A DNA stretch of 64,000 bases from Ziziphus jujuba (lineage: Eukaryota; Streptophyta; Magnoliopsida; Rosales; Rhamnaceae). The stretch spans positions 2,277,001 through 2,341,000 of the forward strand of contig NC_083385.1 in the NCBI RefSeq assembly GCF_031755915.1, given 5' to 3'. Every line of letters starts with the position of its first letter. Within the stretch, counting starts at the first letter, position 1. The translations under genes were made by a program, and so were the position numbers. Below, piece by piece: positions 25,201 through 37,850 of the stretch. The notes under the pieces are model-generated. The model saw nothing but the letters and a program-made list of their open reading frames with translations, searched no databases and was not told the origin of the DNA.

Positions 25201-25856
25201 CCCAAACCTAGCGTGTCGTGGCGGATATGTGATTATGTAAGTCCATACATATATTGAAAAAAATTCTCACTAAGTTTCCCATTTTGTGGATAATGAGGTT
25301 ATGTTCTAATTTGCAGGTGTACATCCCTGTCAACAATGGAGGCGCGCATTGGTTGGCAGCATGTGTGGACTTGAAGGCCCGGCATATTGATTTATACGAT
25401 CCAAATATGGGAAATAAATATGTCCAGAATAAAGAGTTGAAGAATGCGGAACGTCTTACATATATGCTGCCTTACCTATTGAGGGATGGGGGATATTACG
25501 AGAAGAATCCGGACGTGCCTCCCACTTTAGATCCATACACGATGACCATGATCAAAGATGCATCCCGCCAAGATAATGGGTATGAATGTGTTGTCATTTC
25601 AAACAACTTGTATTGCTGCTGTTTTTTATTGTTGTTACGTGTGAAAATACACGTGGTTGGTTTTCATTAATGCTAATCATTAATGCTATTCTGCAGGGGT
25701 GATTGTGGCATCTACGTTCTGAAATTTATTGAATACATGAGTAGTGAGGAGAACCCTTCATTTGGTCCGCAAGACATTATGTTTTTTAGAAAAATATATG
25801 CTGTTGATTTGTACTTTAATAAACTTTCAACGTTGATCGTATGTTTAATGTTATGA
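22205..25856 (+). pseudogene. DUF1985-Ulp1 (C48 cysteine protease) transposon-type gene, one nonsense codon
   Basis: Ten exons fit in phase: 22205-22396, 22711-23415, 23491-23634, 23739-23954, 24044-24139, 24266-24820, 24932-25027, 25108-25236, 25317-25579, 25697-25856. Exon 1 is basic and nuclear-signal-like (MAPKRNLRRQPKKGVKK). Exon 2 holds a DUF1985 domain (LRFSGQLVHHLLCRQVV, FTKWEFALISGLKF). Exon 5 is a short coiled coil. Exons 9-10 hold the Ulp1 SUMO-protease core with His (GAHWLAA), Asp (IDLYDPN), Gln (RQDNG) and Cys (GDCGIYVLKF). The last codon of exon 7 is TAG, one change from CAG, so full-length protein would stop before the protease. Such genes are often carried by Mutator-like elements; no transposase is seen here. 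The stop codon lies inside the left palindrome arm. Confidence 0.82.
22495..22582. repeat. TTACCGATGG-type hairpin repeats inside intron 1 of the Ulp1 gene
   Basis: GATGGCCATCGGTAATTGCC and GATTACCGATGGTTTCATCG are the same building block as the arrays at 1110-3700 and 25825-28093. This links the gene and the palindromes into one element family. Confidence 0.75.
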
Positions 25857-28093
25857 CAGTCTATACTAATGTTATACTAATGTTATCTTAATATGCTGAA
25901 CCTATCTTTACTAATGAGAACCGTTGAAAAAAAAAAAAAAAAAAACCTCGGTTGTGGTAAAAATTAAAGCAAAGATGATTATAATAAGTGGAGAAAATCC
26001 CAAAATTTAATAAATGTGTATCAAATTTTGCAAAAAAATAGGATGACTGTTCATGATATCTCGAGGTTTTTTCCGAGGAAATCATCGGTAAACTACAAAT
26101 GCCATCTGGAAAAATTACCGACGGTTTCGTCGGTAATTCCCGAGGGTGTACAGTCCATCATATTTTACCAATTTTTTGGGCCCCACACGGCCCCTAAGGT
26201 GTGTCGAATGCAAACACATGCAAAATAGGGATTCTATAATTGTACTAAGGGGAGAAAATCCCAAAATTTCATAAAAGTGTATCAAATTTTGCAAAAAGAG
26301 GGTTAACTGTTCACCCTCGGTAATTCCCGAGGAAAACGTCGGTAAACTACAAATGCCCTCTGGAAAAATTACCGACGGTTTCGTCGGTAATTCCCGAGGG
26401 TGTACAGTCCATCAAATATTTCCAATTTTTTGGGCCCCACAAGGCCCCTAAGGTGTGTTGAATGCAAACACATGCAAAATAGGGATTCTAAAATTGTACT
26501 AGGGAGAGAAAATCCCAAAATTTAATAAAAGTGACTCAAATTTTGCAAACAGATAGGATAACTGTTCACCCTCGGTAATTCCCAAGGAAACCGTCGGTAA
26601 CCACCAAATTCCCTCTGGAATAATTACCGACGGTTTTGTCGGTAATTCCCGAGGGTGTACAGTCCACCACATATTACAAGTTTTTTGGGCCCCATAAGTC
26701 CCATAACGTGTGTTGAATGCAAAAAACTTGTAAAATGTGATGGCCTGTACACCCTCGGGAATTACCGACGAAACCGTCGGTAATTTTCCCAGAGGGCATT
26801 TGTAGTCTACCGACGATTTCCTCGGGAATTACCGAGGGTGAACAGTCATCATATTTTTTGCAAAGTTTGATACACATTTATTAAATTTTTGGATTTTATC
26901 TCTTTAGTACAATTATAGAATCCCTATTTTGTATGTTTTTGCATTCAACACACCTTAGGGGCCTTGTGGGGCCCAAAAAATTGGTAAAATATTATGGTTT
27001 GTACACCCTCGGGAATTACCGACGAAACCGTCGGTAATTTTTCCAGAGGGCATTTGTAGTTTACCGACGATTTCCTCGGGAATTACTGAGGGTGAACAGT
27101 TAACCCTATTTTTGCAAAATTTGATACATTTTTATGAAATTTTGGGATTTTCTCCTCTTAGTACAATTATAGAATGCCTATTTTGCATGTGTTTGCATTC
27201 AACACACGTTATGGGACTTGTGGGGCCCAAAAAACTAGAAAAATTTGATGGACTGTACACCCTCGGGAATTACCGACGAAACCGTCGGTAATTATTCCAG
27301 AGGGAATTTGGTGGTTACCGACGGTTTCCTCGGGAATTACCGAGGGTGAACAGTTATTCTATTTGTTTGCAAAATTTGAGTCACTTTTATTAAATTTTGG
27401 GATTTTCTCTCCCTAGTACAATTTTAGAATCCCTATTTTGCATGTGTTTGCATTCAACACACCTTAGGGGCCTTGTGGGGCCCAAAAAATTGGAAAAATT
27501 TGATGGACTGTACACCTTCGGGAATTACCGATGAAACCGTCGGTAATTTTTCCAGAGGGCATTTGTAGTTTACCGAAGATTTCCTCGGGAATTACCGAGG
27601 GTGAACAGTTAAGCATATTTTTGCAAAATTTGATACACTTTTATTAATTTTTGGGATTTTCTCCCCTTTGTACAATTATAGAATCCCTATTTTTCATGTG
27701 TTTGCATTCGACACACCTTAGGGGCTGTGTGGGGCCCAAAAAATTGGTAAAATATGATGGACTGTACACCCTCGGGAATTACCGACGAAACCGTCGGTAA
27801 TTTTTCCAGAGGGCATTTGTAGGTTACTGACGATTTCCTCGGGAAAAACCTCGATATATCGTGAACAGTCATCCTATTTTTTTGCAAAATTTGATACACA
27901 TTTATTAAATTTTGGGATTTTCTCCACTTATTATAATCATCTTTGCTTTAATTTTTACCACAACCGACGGTTTTTTTTTTTTTTTTTTTTCAACGGTTCT
28001 CATTAGTAAAGATAGGTTCAGCGTATTAAGATAACATTAGTTTAACATTAGTATAGACTGTCATAACATTAAATATACGATCAACGTTGAAAA
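25825..28093. repeat. 2.27-kb palindrome with about 900-base arms and internal 254-base units
   Basis: The left end TTTCAACGTTGATCG (25825) returns inverted at 28079-28093, and homology continues inward: arms are about 25825-26724 and 27194-28093 around a 470-base spacer. Inside, a unit of about 254 bases containing a CCGACGGTTTCGTCGG-type hairpin and 'gggccccacaaggcccctaa' appears three times in one orientation (near 26086, 26340, 26595) and five times in the other (near 26797, 27047, 27303, 27553, 27803). A transcript across it would fold into long double-stranded RNA. Unit-by-unit pairing is symmetric about 26959. Confidence 0.9.
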
Positions 28094-30176
28094 AATACAC
28101 ACACACACATATTTATATGTTTTTAAAAAATACTCTCTCTCATACTCAAGTATCACAAAAGGTCAATATCATCCTATCTTTTAACGATTATTTGCCAACA
28201 ATTATTACTTCATAAATAGATATTAACACAGCTTAGTTTTATTTTTTTTTACAAATATTTTCTCCATTTATACATACGGTTGAAACATTTTTGTTTAAAC
28301 ATTGATCGAGATGTGAAAATTTGAACGCAAGATTATTGATCGAGAAAACTTTATCCAATGGTTGAAACTTGAATTTCAATTGATCATACATTTGGGCAAT
28401 CGCTATTTTCATGCTAGATACCCATTCCATGGAATTGTCAATCTTAATTTTGATTTGATTGCCTTAATTTTCGAAGTCTTATAGCTAAATTATGATTAAT
28501 TACTACCATCAAGAGAGAAGATAAGCTTCAGTGAGGTCAGCTTTGATGAAATCAGCAAGTGCAGTAAGCCATATGCAGAGATATTGGAAAAGCTCTCATG
28601 CTCTTTCAGGCAAAACGACGTAATCAGTATACAAAAAGTCATGATTATATATTCTCGAAGCAGCTAATCTTAGCACCACCTTCTTCGGTCCTTGCTTACT
28701 ACACACGCGGTTTTGAGACTTTCGCCACCGCAAACCGAACCTTCATCAGGTCCAGGACATATAATTAATTTATGAATCAAGAAACACGTAAGCTTTTGAA
28801 GCTTCCTACTTTTGAAAGTTGTGAAAAAGCAAACGAAGTCTCATAACTCAAAAAGAAAATCCATCATCTAACCTAAATGAATTATTTTATTGATCAGCAA
28901 TTGATTTTGGATTTCAACTTCTTTTGAACATGTTGGAATATATTGGAAAACTTTCCAATAATTTATTGTTCCGTAACAATCTATTGTTCAAAGGAAGAAA
29001 AATATAGTCAGCGTAACAATATGTTATCTTTTAAATTTTTAATAATTCATAAAAATATAACAATTCAAAAAAAAAAAAAAAACAATTGTATTGATTATTT
29101 GAAAACAAAATAAGATTTGATTGATTATTAAAGGATTTTTAAAAATAAAAATTTCAACTAAAATCAATAAACTAAAAAAAAAAAAATTCTAATAAAAATA
29201 AACTAAATAATCTAATAATTTTGTAATTATATATTGAAAAATATGTAGAAAGATCTTACAGCCAATAAAGTTTTTATTTATATATGTATATACGTAGAAA
29301 GTTTTGAATTATTTTATATATTTTTGATGTGAGATTCTTCAAAAATTTAATTTCAAAACCATAATTTATGTATATATATATATATATATAAACCATATCT
29401 TTCTATATTCTTCGATCAATATAGAACTGATTCTAATATGAAACTAATATTGTTTAATTAATTTTTCAAAAATAATATTTTAACCAATTAAAAACATTAA
29501 TTTGAAAAATTAATATTTTAGCCCAAGCATAATCAAAACAAAGTGGGCCTGGCAGAGGTTCAGACTTATGGCTCTTGGGGAAAGGATTTTGCAAATGAGG
29601 ATTGTTTTATTTTATTTGTTTTTTTTTTTTTTTATTAAAAGGGACAAAAACCCAAGAAGACCTGCAAATGAGGATTATTGTTATTATTATTATATACGTA
29701 TTTCTAATTGATGGAAAGTTCTAATGACAGTTAGTCGCTGCGTTGGTTGTTATCCTGATTTGCTTGTTTGAATATTATATATTTGAATTTTCTTTAAGAC
29801 TTTATATTTTTCTTTTGCGGATAAAATTTAATGCACATTAAATAAAAAGAATTATTGAGAATCCTCTCTCTGAATAAAATTAAAGAAGAGAATTAAAATT
29901 CCAATCTGAAATAGTGATCTGTCCAGCATCACTAGTATCAGATGGGAGATTAAAATTCAATTCCATATATGGGAAAGCTGAAAGTTTGATTAGCAAAATT
30001 TCCATATGAGATTACAGATATTTAATTTGGCTACGCATCTAAATTACTCAAATATACTTCCATTTTGACCGAAATTATGAGAGGGCCCCACAAAGTTTCC
30101 ATATTTCAAAACTTCATCTCCATTTTTTTTTCCCCTAAAGTTAAAGAAATTCATGAATGGCCTAAATATCCTTTAA
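28094..30176. other. AT-rich intergenic region
   Basis: There are simple CA and TA runs (28097-28110, 29368-29390) and long AT-rich tracts. A stretch at 28500-28760 has higher GC but no sustained frame that I recognise. Confidence 0.6.
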
Positions 30177-30183
30177 TATAAAA
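30177..30183 (+). promoter_or_regulatory. TATA box of the dioxygenase gene
   Basis: TATAAAA lies 88-94 bases upstream of the ATG at 30271, a normal spacing for a plant promoter with a 50-70 base leader. Confidence 0.6.
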
Positions 30184-30270
30184 TGCATCTGTAAGCTTGG
30201 TCTTGGCCTTCACCAAATTAAGGATAAGAGAGGAAGAATTTAAGAGCCATTAGATTCCAAAGCGTTTGCA

Positions 30271-32435
30271 ATGGCTGCAACAGCAAAACCATTGTTAAGC
30301 GACCTTGTTTCAGGTGCGAACCATGTTCCTCCAAACTATGTCAGACCTGAGAATGATCGTCCAAATCTCGATGAGGTTCATTCATTCGACGCTTCCATTC
30401 CTGTCATCGACCTCAACGGCCTCCATGGTCCTCACCGTCCTGATATAATCAACCAGATAGGCCTTGCTTGCCAAAATTATGGTTTCTTTCAGGTACTAAG
30501 TAATTAATTGTTATTCCATAGTCCATTGTATATATATATATATAATTAGTTTCATTAATATTGCTATGGATCTAGCTTCTAACTATTCAACTCCTATAAT
30601 ATATATGTATGTGTTAATTAGGTGAAAAACCATGGAATTGAAGAAGATGTTATTAACAAGATGATGAGTGTAGGAAGGGAATTCTTCCATTTACCAGAAA
30701 GTGAAAGGCTGAAGAGCTACTCGGAGGATCCATTTAAGACCACAAGACTCTGCACCAGTTTCAATGTCAGAACCGAGAAGGTGTCCAGTTGGAGGGATTA
30801 CTTAAGACTCCATTGTCACCCTCTTGAGGATTACATGCGCGAATGGCCATCCAACCCTCCATCTTTTAAGTACTACTTAAATGAATTAATTTAACATTAA
30901 TCTATTGCTTAATTTATAATTAGGTGTTTTAAAAATAAGAGACTTAATTAATTATAAAGATATGTGCCTCATATATATGCAGGGAAGATGCTGCAGAGTA
31001 CTGCAAGAACGTAAGAGGGTTAGCAGTGAGATTGCTAGAGGCAATATCAGAAAGCTTAGGACTAGAGAGGGATTATATAAATAGGGTACTGGGGAGTCAT
31101 GGACAGCACATGGCCATCAATTACTATCCTCCATGTCCACAGCCAAAGCTGACCTATGGCTTACCACCTCATGCTGATCCTAACGTCATCACGCTTCTCC
31201 TTCAAGACGACGTGCCTGGCTTGCAGGTTCTCAAAGATGGCAAATGGGTTTCTGTCCAACCCATTCCAAACACCTTCATCGTCAATATCGGCGATCAAAT
31301 TCAGGTCAGGATTATTTTTAATTGAATTCTAAACTTCTATTTCAATGGTTTCATTTACGGTTGTCGTATATGAGAGAGAGAGAAAAGGATTCCTTCTTAT
31401 CCTACCATATTAGGTTAGACGACAAGTAGTGTTTGTTTAGGGGGGGAAAAAAAAAAAAAAAAATCACTTTTCTGAAGGATTAGAAGTCTCATTTATCAGA
31501 TAACATTACGCATGCATCAACTAACAAAGGTATAGGAGCCAGAACCAGAGGAAGTTGCAAAAAACAGTTGAAAAATTTTCAGAATAAAATATATATATAT
31601 ATATTTGACCGTCGTTTATCCTGACAATAGTCACATGTCGGTGCCGATTGGGTGATGGCTAGCAGTTTTACGTTCACATTATATAAGGCAAGCAGTCAAA
31701 CATTTTTACTTTTAGTTCAGAAAACTATACCGCCTTTGGAAGTTTCTTCATTGATTTTTTTTTTTTCTTTTCTCAATTGAAAGTTTTCAGTAGTCAAATT
31801 GCTAATGATCATTAATAATAATTTTAAATTTTAAGTATAAAATATTGTGATAAATTTTTTTTCCCTAATTTATTAAAATTTATTAGTAGTCAAAGTGGAA
31901 ATATGTATTAATTAAGGAGGGTTTTATTTAAACAATAATATTGAATGCCCAATTAGATATTATATTATTTTCAAAAGAAAATTATTATTTGCTAGAAAGA
32001 GAAAAAAAGAATATAAAATTTTGGGATGAGATGCATTTTGATGAAAACGAAAGAAGAAAAGCATACAAACATATGATAAAAGAAATTATCATTTATAATA
32101 ATATATTATGACATGACTTATTTTTTTGTACTATCATATAATAAAATATGAGTAATATCATAAGTCTCTTGTGGTGTGTAATATAACCAAAGGTTATAAG
32201 CAATGATCGGTACGAGAGTGTACTTCATCGGGCAATTGTCAACAGCGACAAGGAAAGGATCTCCATTCCAACATTCTATTGCCCATCGTACGATGCCATA
32301 ATTGGGCCGGCCCAAAATCTAATTGACGACGATCATCCAGCCCACTACAAGAGCTTTACTTATCGCGAATACTATGAAAAGTTCTGGAACCGGGGCCTTC
32401 GAACCCAGACCTGCTTGGACATGTTCAAAGCCTGA
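30271..32435 (+). CDS. DMR6/DLO-like 2-oxoglutarate Fe(II) dioxygenase, intact
   Basis: Four exons (30271-30492, 30622-30869, 30983-31304, 32193-32435) join in phase to 344 codons, the normal length. The N-terminal DIOX_N domain runs to about residue 150 (PVIDLNG, CQNYGFFQVKNHG, FNVRTEKVSSWRDYLRLHCH). The jelly-roll core has iron ligands His220 and Asp222 (PPHADPN) and His276 (SVLHRAIVN), and 2-oxoglutarate-binding Arg286 with Ser288 (ERISIPTF). NYYPPCPQP is present. WRDYLRLHCHPLEDY and the YREYYEKFW C-terminus point to the DMR6/DLO group, whose characterised members hydroxylate salicylic acid at C3 or C5 and restrain immunity; some relatives act as flavone synthases. Intron 3 is 888 bases. 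No disabling change is seen. The exact substrate is not decidable. Confidence 0.9.
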
Positions 32436-33020
32436 ATTCAATTACAACCGGATATATAATTTGCTCGAACAATAAAACATTATTATTATTATTTTTTTTT
32501 TTTGGCTTACTTCTCTCCCTTCTCCGATTTGCAAAAATAAATTACTTTGTTTATAGCAAAAAGTACTTGTTGTTTTTCTTTTTTTCATCCGTGCAGAGAG
32601 TAATATACAAGTGATGTGTGTGAAAGCTTCCGTATTAATAATTGATTGAGAGTAATATACAAGTGATGTGTATGAAAGCTTCCGTGTTAATAATTGATTG
32701 TACTAATTTATCAGTAAAATGTCATATTTTCTAATTTATAATATCATTTGCAATTTGCTTGATGATTCTAATTCCTACCAGCACCTCTTATAAATTTACC
32801 CATCTTTATCCAATTACTTTTGCAAAGAGACATGTAGCCTTTCAACTTTAAAGCGATATATATTTCTTTAAAAAAAAAAAAAAAAAAAAAACTTTTAAAG
32901 TCGTATTAAATTAGTGCTCCAAGTCCAGACGCCATACTCTTTAAAGCCATAATAAATCAGTCCACCAAACACCAAACTCTCTTGCATACGCTATTATCCT
33001 AGAATTCCAGCAGATCAGGA
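32436..33020. other. Intergenic with a local tandem duplication
   Basis: A 44-base stretch around 32595-32645 (gagagtaatatacaagtgatg..) is repeated directly at about 32647-32700 with two changes. An A-run lies at 32871-32891. No gene is seen. Confidence 0.6.
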
Positions 33021-33313
33021 TGATCTGTTCTTGTTTAGCCAGTAATATAATACTTTAACACACAAAACTAATACAGAAAAATAAATAGAGATAAAAGTAT
33101 GAAAATTGAGAAAAAAAATATGTATTATATCTATAAAATTTATATAACAAAAAACTTCTCTCAACCTCTCTCAAAAACTTGTATTTTCTATACTGTATGT
33201 TATGTAATACAAGACTGAAAATGAACATCTATTTATAATGCTCTCTCTAGGGTTTCTAGAGTTGAAATCCTAGTGAGTTTGGGCTTTAGGAGATAAAAGG
33301 CTGGACCCCCACA
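33021..33313 (-). repeat. 3' LTR of the copia element
   Basis: It matches 37851-38127 with the shared core 'gagtttgggctttaggag' and 'tactgtatgttatgtaatac'. On the minus strand it starts TGTGGGGGTCC. The outer border at 33021 is approximate because the last bases diverge. Confidence 0.8.
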
Positions 33314-34561
33314 ATTCTCCCTTTCCAGCCGCATTTCAAAAACTTGATGGTCACCCACCACCTAGCTATGTCTCTACACAGCTTCAACATCTCTGGTGTG
33401 ACAACCTTTGTAAACATATTTGCTAGATTCTCCTTTGTGTGAATTTTCACCAACCTGAACAATTTATGCTCAATCACATCGCGTATCCAATGATAGCGGA
33501 TATGAATATGCTTTATCCGAGAACAATACATTGAGTTCTTGCTTAAATCCATAGCACTTTGGTGTCACAATGTATCTTGTAGTCGTTTTGCTTGATGTCC
33601 AGTTCATGGAGTAAATGCTTTAACCACATCATCTCTTTACTGGCTTCGGCTGCGACAATGTACTATGCTTCTGTCGTGGATAAAGCTATACACTTTTACA
33701 ATCTTGACTACCATGACACAGCTCCTCCAGCAAAAGTGTAAATATAAGCTGAAGTAGATTTCCTACTATCAAGATCTCCTGCCATATCTGCATCTGTATA
33801 GCCTTGTAGAACTGGATCACCTCCTCCGTAACACCAGCATACTTTTGATGTACCCTTAAGATACCTGAGAATCCACTTGACTGCTTCCCAGTGTTCTTTT
33901 TCAGGATTTGAAAGAAATCTGCTCACGATACCAACTGCATGAGCAATCTCTGGTCTAATACACACCATTGCATATATTAGACTTCCCACCGCTGAAGAAT
34001 AAGGCTTTGAAGCCATCTCCTCTATCTCAACTTTAGATAAAAGGCATGATCTCTTGCTCAACTTGAAATGGTTGGCCAATGGAATGCTGATTGGTTTAGC
34101 CTTCTCCATGCCAAATCTCTTTATCACTCTTTCGACATACTTCTCTTGAGATAGCCACAACTTGTGATTCTTCCTAACTCGGGCTATTTGCATTCCTAAA
34201 ATCTGTTAAGCTGGTCCCAAGTCCTTCATATCAAATGACTTGAAAAGTTCCTTTTTCAGCTGAATCATTTTCATTGCATCTTGTCCGACGATCAACATGT
34301 CTTCGACATACAGTAAAAATGCAATGAAGTTTCCATTTAGGAATCTTTGAATATAAACACATCAGTCTTCTTGTATCCTTGACTCACCATAAAAGAGTCA
34401 AACTTCTTGTACCAGTGTTTAGGTGCTTGCTTGAGATCATACAAGCTCTTCATTAGCTTGCAAACGAGATTCTCTTTCCCTGAAACCTCAAAACCTTCTG
34501 GCTGCTCCATGTAAATCTCCTTATGTAGATCACCATAAAAGAATGTTATTTTCACATCCAT
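33286..34561 (-). pseudogene. Copia reverse transcriptase and RNase H remnants
   Basis: Minus-strand blocks read DVKITFFYGDLHKEIYMEQP and VCKLMKSLYDLKQAPKHWYK (RT), then YVEDMLIVGQDAMKMIQ at about 34230-34320, where the catalytic YVDD has become YVED. RNase H follows: KPYSSAVGSLIYAMVC, RYLKGTSK, YTDADMAGDLDSRKSTSAY. The end block (HTKENLANMFTK) is at 33286-33552. Stops and shifts divide the blocks. Confidence 0.9.
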
Positions 34562-35097
34562 CTACTCAAACTCTAGGTCTAAACAAGCTACTAAACCAAG
34601 AATAACTCGTATCGAAGTCATCTTCACCATTGGTGAGAAAATCTCATCAAAGTCAATTCCTTTCTTTTGAAGGAAACATTTAACGACCAATCGGGCTTTG
34701 TGCTTCACCACCTGTCCATTGCTATCTTTCTTGAGCTTGAATACCCATTTGTTCTTCAGTGCCTTCTTTCCTTTGGAAGTTGAACCAGCTTATAAGTATG
34801 GTTCTTCTGCAAAGATTCCATCTCATCTTGCATTACATGCAGCCATTTTTCTTTGTCTTGATGAGAATTAGCTTCCTAAAAGTTCTCTAGCTCCTCCTTT
34901 TTAGTAAGAAGAATATATTGAGATTCTGGATATCTCTTTGATGGAATACGGCATCGTTCAGATCTTCGAAGAGGTATACCATCATTTGACTGCTATGATG
35001 GTCTTGCAACTTGAGCATCTCCCTGCTTAACATCATCTTCTCTCTCTTGTTCTGCTTCTGGTCATTTTCTATGCACATCATCATCATCTATGGTAGG

Positions 35098-36255
35098 TTA
35101 TGCTGGTGCTGGATCAGGAACAAAATCATGGGCACTGGTATTAGAAGACTTCATTGGCTTCTCAAAGTATTCTATAGTCCGGTTTTCATGGAATACTACA
35201 TCCCTACTGCTGATAACCTTCTTTGCTTTTGGATCCCATAATCTGTATCCGAATTCTTCATCTCCATATCCAATAAAGATGCATGGAGTCATTCTTACAT
35301 CAAGCTTCTGTCTAAGCTCCTTGGATATATGTGTAAAGGCTAAAAAACCAAATACTCTTAAATGAGAGTATGAGGGATTTTTACTAGACCACACTTTCTC
35401 TGGAATTTCAAAATTCAGTAGTACTGATGACGATTTGTTAATCAAATAGTAGGTGGCATGAACAACTTCTCCCTAGAATAACTTTGTTAACTTAGACATA
35501 TTGATCATACTTTTGACCTTCTCCATAATAGTTCGATTCATTCTTTCGACTACACCATTATCTTGTGAGGTGAAAGGGACTGTCTTCTCTTATCAAATGC
35601 CATGTCCTCTATAGTAGATATCAAACTCTCGAGAGGTATACTTACTTCCATTGTCCGAGCGAAGACACTTCAGCTTTTTTTCTGTCTCACGCTCTACCAT
35701 GGCATGAAACTCTTTGAAGTGATCTAAAACTTGATCCTTCATCTTCAGGAAATAAACCCATACCTTCCAAGAAGCATCATATATAAAGGTCAGAAAATAT
35801 CTATTTCCATATAGAGATTCCTCTTCTAAAGGACCACAAATGTCAGAGTGCACCAGACTAAGCAACTATGATCTTCTCATTGAAGAGGACTTAAATGAGA
35901 CTCTGTGTTACTTACCATACAAACAATGATTACAATGATCCAACATAGTATCCTTGGAAATGGGGATAAGCTTCTTATTCGTCAAGGTAGACAATCCTTT
36001 CTCACTCATGTGACTGAGTTTTTGGTACCACAGATTTTGAGATACCTCTCCTTCTATAATATTGAGGCTATCTGCATAAATCTTCACATGAGTCTTGTAA
36101 AGTGTTCCACAAATATGTCCATGAGTGACAACCATAGCACCTTCTATCATTTTCCATGTGCCATTGTCAAAGTGGTTACCAAAGCTTTCCTTGTTAAAGG
36201 CTATTCCTGAAAGCAGATTGAGCCGAAGGTCTGAAACATGTCGGACATCCTTCAA
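35098..36255 (-). pseudogene. Copia pre-integrase and integrase remnants
   Basis: The order on the minus strand is the GAG-pre-integrase zinc region (LWYQKLSHMSEKGLSTL.. CNHCLYGK), the integrase core (LVHSDICGPLEEESLYGNRY with catalytic Asp, LRSDNGSKYTSREF with the second Asp), then the later integrase part (HLRVFGFLAFTHI, CIFIGYGDEEFGYRLWDP). Breaks occur near 35590 and 35470. Confidence 0.9.
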
Positions 36256-36568
36256 AGTAATTATATGTCCGATGTTGGTCTTTATCTAAATATCACCAGT
36301 TCCAGTGATCTTAGCGAAGCTGTTATTTTCCATCTTCACTATGCCAAAGTCTTCTGCTTTATATGTTTTGGAAAACTCTATATAACATGGTAGGATGCTG
36401 CACTATCTACTACCCATTCGACTTCTTAGCTTGAAGTATAAAGGCATGATTCTTCATGTATGGAAAAATATACCACTTCTCCTTTGACAGTGACTAAAGT
36501 TTCACCATCCTTCTTCAGTTGATTGCTTTTCTGTCCCTGCTCTCGCAATATCTTCCTGCAGTACTTCT

Positions 36569-37446
36569 TCAAGTGTCTTTCTCGACCACAATAATGACAC
36601 TTGTATGTTGGCCTCCTTCCATCTGTGGATCTGCCTCTGCTTTGACTCTTGCCTTTCCCCCTATTATGAGTACCTTCTTGTTGTCTCCCTCGTTTCTTTG
36701 TGACAAGGGCATGTGTTTCCTCCTGGGCTCCTTGTTAAATAAGGCATCAGTCATCATAGTCATGGTAAATTTGCCGTTAGGGGCCGAATTACTGAGAGAG
36801 ACTACTAGTGTCTCCCATCTATTTGGAAGAGAGCTAAGAAGTAAAAGTGCCCGTTCTTCATCCTCTAGTTGTAACACCACCGCAGAGAATTGGTTTACCA
36901 AGTTCTGAAATATACTAGTGTGCTTGGCTATAGAAGTTCCATTCTTTAACTTCAAATTCACCAAACGCCTCATCAATGAGGCTTTATTTCGAGCAGTCTT
37001 GGCTTGGTACATGTCCTCCAGCTTCTTCCAGAGGGTGTATGCATTTGTTTCTTGTGCAACATGATGGAAGACACTGTGGTCGATGCATTGGCCGATTAGA
37101 CTGATCGTTTTCCTGTTCATCTTCTTCCATTCTGCTTCTTTGGTGGGATCGAGATTTTTCCTTTGGCATCTAAGGGATCAAAAAAGTCTTTGTAATTTAG
37201 AAGATCTTCCATCCGAGGTCTCCAAAGTGCGTAGTTAGTGGCAGTAAACTTGATCATCGCTCCCAAATATGACTCGTCCATATCTTGTTTTGAAAAAAAA
37301 ATTGAAGCTGAATTCGAAAAAATAGAGTCCACCAATGCGTCCAGAATGGTAAAAAACATTGGGTTTGACTCTTCTTGGATCAAAATATGAATCTTCAAAA
37401 TTTGAGACCAAAGTGTAATTTCCAAAAGTTTCAGGTCAAAATGCAA
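36569..37446 (-). pseudogene. Copia gag remnant
   Basis: Two overlapping minus-strand frames hold the N-terminus (KFTATNYALWRPRMEDLLNY) and the UBN2-type gag domain (LWKKLEDMYQAKTARNKASL, LLSSLPNRWETLVVSLSN). The frame breaks near 37120. The zinc knuckle region near 36560-36600 is damaged. Confidence 0.88.
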
Positions 37447-37830
37447 ATACCAAAACTTCTGGGAAAACCTGCAAATATAAAAAATATAGGGGTATTTCTA
37501 CAATTTTAGAAAAGTCTTAGACTGGTGCTGACTGGCACGGCTCGACTCCGAACTCGGCTCAGCGGCTCGGCTGGCGACTCGGCTCAGCTCTTGGCTCGAC
37601 GCGTCTCGCTGCTCGTTGCTCGCGGCTCGGCTCGGCTAGGCTAGGGCGCGTGGATGGGGTGTGTTGGTTGACCGGCATGTGAAAACCTACACAGAAAATT
37701 TGACCCGCGCGTGCATCGATGGATGGAGGTCCGGTTGGGCTCGTTCTCTTCGTCTCGACAAGATCTACCTTTTGGTATGCTCAAATATTTTGTTTGATCA
37801 TTTTGACGACGAACCCTATACCTGGATCTT

Positions 37831-37843
37831 GACTCTGATACCA
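37831..37843 (-). other. Primer-binding site of the copia element
   Basis: Minus-strand TGGTATCAGAGTC lies seven bases inside the 5' LTR and fits initiator tRNA-Met priming. Confidence 0.75.
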
Positions 37844-37850
37844 CTTATTA

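Noticed and set aside
26016..27899. Paired frames starting MYQILQKNRMTVHDISRFF on both strands
   Set aside because: They are mirror images created by the palindrome arms, not separate genes.
25920..28000. CRISPR-like array of regularly spaced repeats
   Set aside because: Plant nuclear DNA; the 254-base units, inverted arrangement and lack of unique spacers do not fit CRISPR.
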